A DNA stretch of 16,425 bases from Clostridia bacterium (GTDB taxonomy: Bacteria > Bacillota > Clostridia > Oscillospirales > Acutalibacteraceae), in NCBI GenBank assembly GCA_030536195.1, contig JAUNQL010000002.1:1-16425 (forward strand). The letters run 5' to 3'. Made by a program: the position numbers and the translations under genes. Of this stretch, positions 11,862-16,425 are shown in pieces; position 1 is the stretch's first letter, and each line of letters begins with the position of its first letter. The notes below the pieces were generated by a model. It had not been told where the DNA came from and did no database searches. It saw nothing but the letters and a program-made list of their open reading frames with translations.

Positions 11862-13508
11862 ATGGATTTTACAAAACTTGCAGAGCTTTTATTCCCAGAT
11901 GTGGATAAGACTCTAGAGTACTATGAGGAACTATATAAGGAGAGGGAGTTACCAGAGGGTGCACGTGTAACTAGGTTCGCACCATCTCCAACTGGTTACC
12001 TCCACATTGGAGGACTTTTCTCTGGCCTTATTTCAAAACTTACTGCTGATGTATCAGGGGGCGCTTTTTATCTCAGAATCGAAGATACTGACAAAAAGCG
12101 CGAAGTAGAGGACGGCGTTTCGGGCATCGTTAAGGGCCTGCGTGATTTCGGAATGGAAATCAACGAGGGTGTAACTGGTTTCGATACCGAGGCTGGCAAC
12201 TACGGCCCTTACACTCAGTCGAAACGCGCCGACATCTACCACTGCGTAGCGAAGAAACTCGTTGAGGACGGACTTGCATACCCATGCTTCTGCACAGCAG
12301 AAGAGGTACAGGCAATCCGTGAAGCACAAGAGGCAGAAGGCGTGCTCCCAGGCTACTATGGCAAGTATGCCAAGTGCCGTGAACTTTCACTTGAGGAAAT
12401 CAAGGAGAAAATCGACGCAGGCATTCCATACGTTTTAAGACTTCGCTCCCCAGGCCGCGAGGACGGCAAGATAATTTTTGAGGATATGATCAAGGGCAAG
12501 ATCGAGATGCCAGAGAACATCGTCGACATCGTTCTCCTCAAAACAGATGGCATCCCAACATATCACTTTGCTCACTGCTGTGATGATCACTTCATGAGGA
12601 CAACACATGTTGTCAGAGGTGATGAGTGGATTTCATCAGTACCAACTCACATCCAACTTTTCAAATCCTGTGGATTTAAAGTTCCGAAGTACGCTCACAT
12701 CGCTCCAATTATGAAGCTTGATGATGGTAACAAGAGAAAGCTTTCAAAGCGCAAGGATCCAGAGGCAGCTGTTGAGTTCTACAGCGAGCAGGGTTATCCA
12801 AAGGAGTCAGTACTTGAGTATCTCTACACTTTGGCTAACTCCAACTTTGAGGACTGGCGCCGTGCTAACAAGGACGCAGCGCTTTCAGAGTTCCCATTCA
12901 ACTTAAAGAAGATGAGCGTGTCAGGTGCGCTCTTCGACCTCGTTAAGATGAACGACGTGTCCAAGAACGTCATCTGCGTCAAGGACGCTGATTGGGTTCT
13001 TGAGAGGACACTTAAGTGGGCAGAGGAGTATGACAAGGAGTTTTACGAGCTTCTCAGCGCTGACAAGTCCAAGGCACGCGCAATACTTAACATCGACCGC
13101 GAGAACGCAAAGCCTCGCAAGGACATCGCAAAGTGGTCCGATGTTCCAGAGTATGTAGCTTACTTCTACAATTACTCACCAGACTACAGCGTGCTTCCAG
13201 AGACAATCGACAAGGAGGATGCGAAAGCAGTCCTCAACGCATACAAGGATGTCTGGAACATCGCTGATGACAAGGACACATGGTTTTCAAAGATGAAGGA
13301 CCTTTGCGAGCCACTCGGCTTTACTCCAAACGTTAAGGAGTACAAGGCAGAGCCTGATAAGTACAAGGGCCACATCGGTGATGTCTCAACAATCATCCGT
13401 GTTGCAATGACATCAAGGACCAACACACCGGACCTCTACGAGATTATGAATATTCTCGGGGTGGAGGAAGTAATGAATAGAATCGATTCTATGATTAGGA
13501 GTTTATAA
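11862..13508 (+). CDS. gltX: glutamate--tRNA ligase
   Basis: A 548-residue class I synthetase that attaches glutamate to tRNA(Glu). The HIGH motif is FAPSPTGYLHIGG (39-51), and the KMSKS loop is KRKLSKRKD (291-299). RIEDTD (72-77) contacts glutamate, and YPCFCTAEEV (140-149) with YAKC (169-172) resembles the zinc-binding insert. At 548 residues it is longer than typical bacterial enzymes (about 470-490). About 32 residues precede the usual start point (MDFTKLAELLFPDVDKTLEY and onward), and the anticodon-binding half is also long. Its stop overlaps the glnS start by one base (TAATG), so translation is coupled. The divergent form suggests a distinct GluRS subfamily; specificity for Glu rather than mixed tRNA use is inferred. 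Confidence 0.93.
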   Translation: MDFTKLAELLFPDVDKTLEYYEELYKERELPEGARVTRFAPSPTGYLHIGGLFSGLISKLTADVSGGAFYLRIEDTDKKREVEDGVSGIVKGLRDFGMEINEGVTGFDTEAGNYGPYTQSKRADIYHCVAKKLVEDGLAYPCFCTAEEVQAIREAQEAEGVLPGYYGKYAKCRELSLEEIKEKIDAGIPYVLRLRSPGREDGKIIFEDMIKGKIEMPENIVDIVLLKTDGIPTYHFAHCCDDHFMRTTHVVRGDEWISSVPTHIQLFKSCGFKVPKYAHIAPIMKLDDGNKRKLSKRKDPEAAVEFYSEQGYPKESVLEYLYTLANSNFEDWRRANKDAALSEFPFNLKKMSVSGALFDLVKMNDVSKNVICVKDADWVLERTLKWAEEYDKEFYELLSADKSKARAILNIDRENAKPRKDIAKWSDVPEYVAYFYNYSPDYSVLPETIDKEDAKAVLNAYKDVWNIADDKDTWFSKMKDLCEPLGFTPNVKEYKAEPDKYKGHIGDVSTIIRVAMTSRTNTPDLYEIMNILGVEEVMNRIDSMIRSL

Positions 13509-15193
13509 TGGCAGACGAAATTTTGAATGAGGAAATTCATGGTAACTTTATCCATGATTTTATAGATGAGGATTTGGCAGAGGGGGTTTATGACAGAGTT
13601 CAGACACGTTTCCCACCAGAGCCAAATGGTTACCTCCACGTTGGCCACGCCAAGGCAATTTGCATTAACTGGTCAACCAAGAAGAAATATGGCGGCAAGT
13701 TCAACCTCCGTCTTGACGATACCAATCCGGGCAAGGAGGACGTTGAGTACGCCGAGTCAATCCGCGAGGACATCGAGTGGCTCGTAGGCGAGGATTTGCC
13801 AGAGACACTTTACGCATCGGATTACTTTGACTTTATGTATGAGTGTGCAATTAAGCTCATCAAAAAGGGCAAGGCATTTGTCTGTGACCTCTCTCCTGAA
13901 GAGATGAAGGAGTACCGTGGCACATTGACAGAGCCTGGCAAGAACAGCCCATATCGCGATCGCTCAATCGAGGAGAACCTCGACCTTTTCGATCGCATGA
14001 CTAAGGGCGAGTTCGAGGATGGCACAAGAGTACTCCGCGCCAAGATAGATATGGCGTCACCAAACATCAACATGCGTGACCCAGTAATCTATCGTATCGC
14101 ACACCTCTCACACTATCGCCAGGGCGATAAGTGGTGCGTATATCCAATGTATGACTTCGCTCATCCACTTGAGGATGCCAAGGAGGGTGTAACACACTCA
14201 CTTTGCTCACTTGAGTTTGAGAACCACCGTCCACTTTATGACTGGGTTCTCGATGAGTGTGAGGTAGCAGCAACTCTTGGCTGGCAGCGTCCACGCCAGA
14301 TTGAGTTTGCAAGACTCAACCTCAACTACTGTGTAACATCCAAGCGCCGTTCACTTTACCTTGTAAACAACGGCTACGTTGATGGTTGGGACGACCCACG
14401 TATGGTTACTATCTCTGGTATGCGCCGCCGTGGCTTCCCAGCAGCGGCTATCCGCGACTTCGTTGAGCGCATAGGCGTATCCAAGGCTTACTCAGTTGTT
14501 GACTTCGGCCTCTTGGAGGCATGCGTGCGCGACAACTTAAACGCAAACGCTGCCCGCGCAATGGCGGTGCTCCGTCCACTCAAGGTGGTAATTGAAAATT
14601 ACCCAGAGGGACAGACAGAGGTTATTGAAACACCAGTTCATCCTGATCACCCAGAGCTTGGTACAAGCAAGGTTACCTTCTCTCGTGAGATTTACGTTGA
14701 GCAGGATGACTTTATGGCAGAGCCAGTAAAGAAGTACTTCAGACTCTTCCCAGGCAATGAAGTAAGACTTAAATCCGCTTATTACATCACATGTCAGTCA
14801 TATGACACAGACGAGGACGGCAACGTTACTTGCCTCCACTGCACATATGACCCAGAGTCCAAGGGTGGCGAGACACCTGACGGACGTAAGGTTCGTGGCA
14901 CAATCCACTGGGTATCAGCCGAGGCTGCTAAGAATGTAGAGGTTCGCCTCTATGACAGACTCTTTAATGTTGAGAACCCATCAGATGATTCACACGAACT
15001 CTGCGATTATATCAATCCGGATTCACTTGAGATTCTTGAGGATTCAGTTGTTGATGCCGCACTCCTTGATGGTATCAAGGTAGGCGACACCTTCCAGTTC
15101 ATGAGAAAGGGTTACTACACAGTCGACAAGAACTCAAGCGATGACAAAGTAATCTTTAACAGAACAGTAGACCTTAATAGTTCTTGGAAATAA
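13508..15193 (+). CDS. glnS: glutamine--tRNA ligase
   Basis: A 561-residue GlnRS, close to the usual 550. The HIGH motif is PPEPNGYLHVGHAKA (36-50); the KMSKS loop is VTSKR (276-280). GWDDPRMVTISGMRRRGF (293-310) is highly typical of GlnRS and separates it from GluRS. The C-terminal anticodon-binding beta barrels (about 345-555) are intact, with LHCTYDPESKGGETPDGRK at 443-461. Most Gram-positive bacteria lack GlnRS and make Gln-tRNA through GatCAB transamidation. Clostridia that carry glnS are thought to have gained it by transfer. Base composition here is no different from its neighbours. It is joined to gltX by a one-base overlap, and metY follows after nine bases. Confidence 0.95.
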   Translation: MADEILNEEIHGNFIHDFIDEDLAEGVYDRVQTRFPPEPNGYLHVGHAKAICINWSTKKKYGGKFNLRLDDTNPGKEDVEYAESIREDIEWLVGEDLPETLYASDYFDFMYECAIKLIKKGKAFVCDLSPEEMKEYRGTLTEPGKNSPYRDRSIEENLDLFDRMTKGEFEDGTRVLRAKIDMASPNINMRDPVIYRIAHLSHYRQGDKWCVYPMYDFAHPLEDAKEGVTHSLCSLEFENHRPLYDWVLDECEVAATLGWQRPRQIEFARLNLNYCVTSKRRSLYLVNNGYVDGWDDPRMVTISGMRRRGFPAAAIRDFVERIGVSKAYSVVDFGLLEACVRDNLNANAARAMAVLRPLKVVIENYPEGQTEVIETPVHPDHPELGTSKVTFSREIYVEQDDFMAEPVKKYFRLFPGNEVRLKSAYYITCQSYDTDEDGNVTCLHCTYDPESKGGETPDGRKVRGTIHWVSAEAAKNVEVRLYDRLFNVENPSDDSHELCDYINPDSLEILEDSVVDAALLDGIKVGDTFQFMRKGYYTVDKNSSDDKVIFNRTVDLNSSWK

Positions 15194-15202
15194 GGTGAAA
15201 AT

Positions 15203-16425
15203 ATGAAAAAGGAAACTATCTGTATCCAGGGTGGATACACACCAGGTAACGGCGAACCACGCCAGATACCAATCATCCAGAGTACAACATTTAAATATGA
15301 TAGCGCTGACGAGATGGCCAAGCTCTTCGACTTGGAGGCAGATGGCTATTTCTACTCACGCTGTGGCAATCCAACTTGTGACATGGTCGCAAAGAAGATT
15401 GCACAGCTTGAGGGCGGCACAGCTGCCATCCTCACAGGCTCAGGCATGAGCGCAAACTTCCTCGCATTCTTTAACATTGCAGGAGCGGGCGACCATGTTG
15501 TTGCAAGCGCAACAATCTATGGTGGCACATACAACATTCTCTCAACAACAATGAAGAGGATGGGCCTGTCCTGCACATTCGTTGATCCAGACTGCAGCGA
15601 GGAAGAACTTAATGCTGCTTTCCAGGACAACACCAAGTTTGTATTCGGCGAGATAATTGCAAACCCAGCACTGACCGTGCTCGACATTGAAAAGTTTGCA
15701 AATGCTGCCCATGCTCATGGTGTACCACTCATCGTTGACAACACATTTGCTACACCAATCAACTGCAATCCATTTAAGTTTGGTGCTGATATAATCACAC
15801 ATTCAACAACCAAGTACATGGATGGCCACGGTGCAACACTCGGTGGTTGCATCGTTGACTCAGGCAACTTTGATTGGAACAAGTATGCTGACAAATATCC
15901 AGGCCTCACAACTCCAGATGAGAGTTATCACGGTGTTGTATATACCGAGAAGTTTGGCCTTGGTGGCGCTTACATCGCCAAGGTTAATGCACAGCTTATG
16001 CGTGACCTCGGTACTGTACAGTCACCATTTAACGCATACATCTTAAACCTTGGCCTTGAGAGCCTCCCTGTACGCGTTGCTCGTCACTGTGAGAACGCAC
16101 TTAAGGTTGCAGAGGCGCTTGAGAAGAATCCAAATGTAACTTGGGTTAACTACGCTGGCCTCCCAGGCAACAAGTACTACGACCGTGCTAAGAAGTACAT
16201 GCCAAATGGCACATGCGGCGTTGTATCCTTTGGCATTAAGGGCGGCAAGAGCGCAGCTGAGAAGTTTATGGCGAACTTAAAGGTTGCTTCAATTGAAACT
16301 CACGTTGCTGACGCTCGCACATGCTGCCTTCACCCAGCATCAACTACTCATCGTCAGATGAACGATGAGGAACTCATCGCTGCTGGCGTACCAGGCGACC
16401 TTATTAGATATTCATGCGGCATTGA
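15203..16425 (+). CDS. O-acetylhomoserine sulfhydrylase (MetY-type), 3' end cut
   Basis: The frame stays open from the ATG at 15203 to the window edge, giving 407 codons of an enzyme normally about 425-430 long, so only the last 20 or so residues are missing. It is a Cys/Met-metabolism PLP enzyme. SRCGNPT (52-58) and SGMSANF (80-86) bind cofactor phosphate and substrate, VDNTFATP (178-185) holds the Asp that contacts the PLP ring, and STTKYMDGHG (201-210) holds the PLP lysine K204. The length, ADARTCCLHPASTTHRQM (369-386) and IPIIQSTTFKY (22-32) favour O-acetylhomoserine sulfhydrylase over cystathionine synthase or lyase. It makes homocysteine from sulfide and O-acetylhomoserine. The start has AAGGTG upstream and lies nine bases after glnS, so the gene is probably in the same operon. 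Confidence 0.9.
   Translation, partial: MKKETICIQGGYTPGNGEPRQIPIIQSTTFKYDSADEMAKLFDLEADGYFYSRCGNPTCDMVAKKIAQLEGGTAAILTGSGMSANFLAFFNIAGAGDHVVASATIYGGTYNILSTTMKRMGLSCTFVDPDCSEEELNAAFQDNTKFVFGEIIANPALTVLDIEKFANAAHAHGVPLIVDNTFATPINCNPFKFGADIITHSTTKYMDGHGATLGGCIVDSGNFDWNKYADKYPGLTTPDESYHGVVYTEKFGLGGAYIAKVNAQLMRDLGTVQSPFNAYILNLGLESLPVRVARHCENALKVAEALEKNPNVTWVNYAGLPGNKYYDRAKKYMPNGTCGVVSFGIKGGKSAAEKFMANLKVASIETHVADARTCCLHPASTTHRQMNDEELIAAGVPGDLIRYSCGI

Overview
The window looks like chromosomal DNA of a Gram-positive anaerobe of the class Clostridia, probably a gut-type Oscillospiraceae or Lachnospiraceae relative. The support is: the rpmG-secE-nusG-rplK-rplA-rplJ-rplL order; an L10 leader upstream of rplJ; a zinc-type L33; strong AAGGAG/GGAGGTG ribosome binding sites; clean sigma-A promoters; a YlbF-family protein; a cohesin/dockerin pair; and a glutaminyl-tRNA synthetase beside a glutamyl-tRNA synthetase. 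Codon use is uniform across the window (Thr mostly ACA, Pro mostly CCA), and I see no insertion sequence, phage gene, tRNA gene or CRISPR array. The species cannot be named from the sequence alone.

Layout. (1) Positions 1-600: a possible rRNA-operon-like trailer, a bidirectional terminator and a minus-strand ylbF-family gene. Its promoter shares a palindromic -35 hexamer with the promoter of the next gene. (2) 633-2741: an Old Yellow Enzyme/2,4-dienoyl-CoA-reductase-type flavoprotein with its own terminator. (3) 2888-6204: a two-gene cell-surface operon. The first gene encodes a secreted GH73-type glucosaminidase ending in a type I dockerin. The second encodes a membrane-anchored protein with a cohesin-like domain and two cadherin-like beta-sandwich domains. 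This is the most interesting system in the window: a candidate private cohesin-dockerin pair that tethers a peptidoglycan hydrolase to its own cell surface. (4) 6246-10252: the translation/transcription cluster rpmG, secE, nusG, rplK, rplA, rplJ, rplL. It has rich RNA-level control: a structured rpmG leader, an L1-binding-site mimic before rplK, an L10 leader with a terminator before rplJ, and a chain of hairpins between rplJ and rplL. rpoB does not follow rplL. (5) 10344-11744: a monocistronic FAD-dependent oxidoreductase of the geranylgeranyl-reductase-like superfamily. (6) 11862 to the end: gltX-glnS-metY, tightly packed behind one promoter, with metY cut by the window edge.

How the genes work together. 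The ribosomal genes supply the L11/L1 and L10/L12 stalk regions of the 50S subunit, the SecE translocon subunit and the elongation factor NusG. Two autogenous circuits are readable: L1 on rplK-rplA, and L10-L12 on rplJ-rplL. The gltX-glnS pair charges tRNA(Glu) and tRNA(Gln) and is joined to a sulfhydrylase gene for methionine/cysteine synthesis. The two flavoproteins stand alone behind their own promoters and terminators, so their substrates cannot be read from context.
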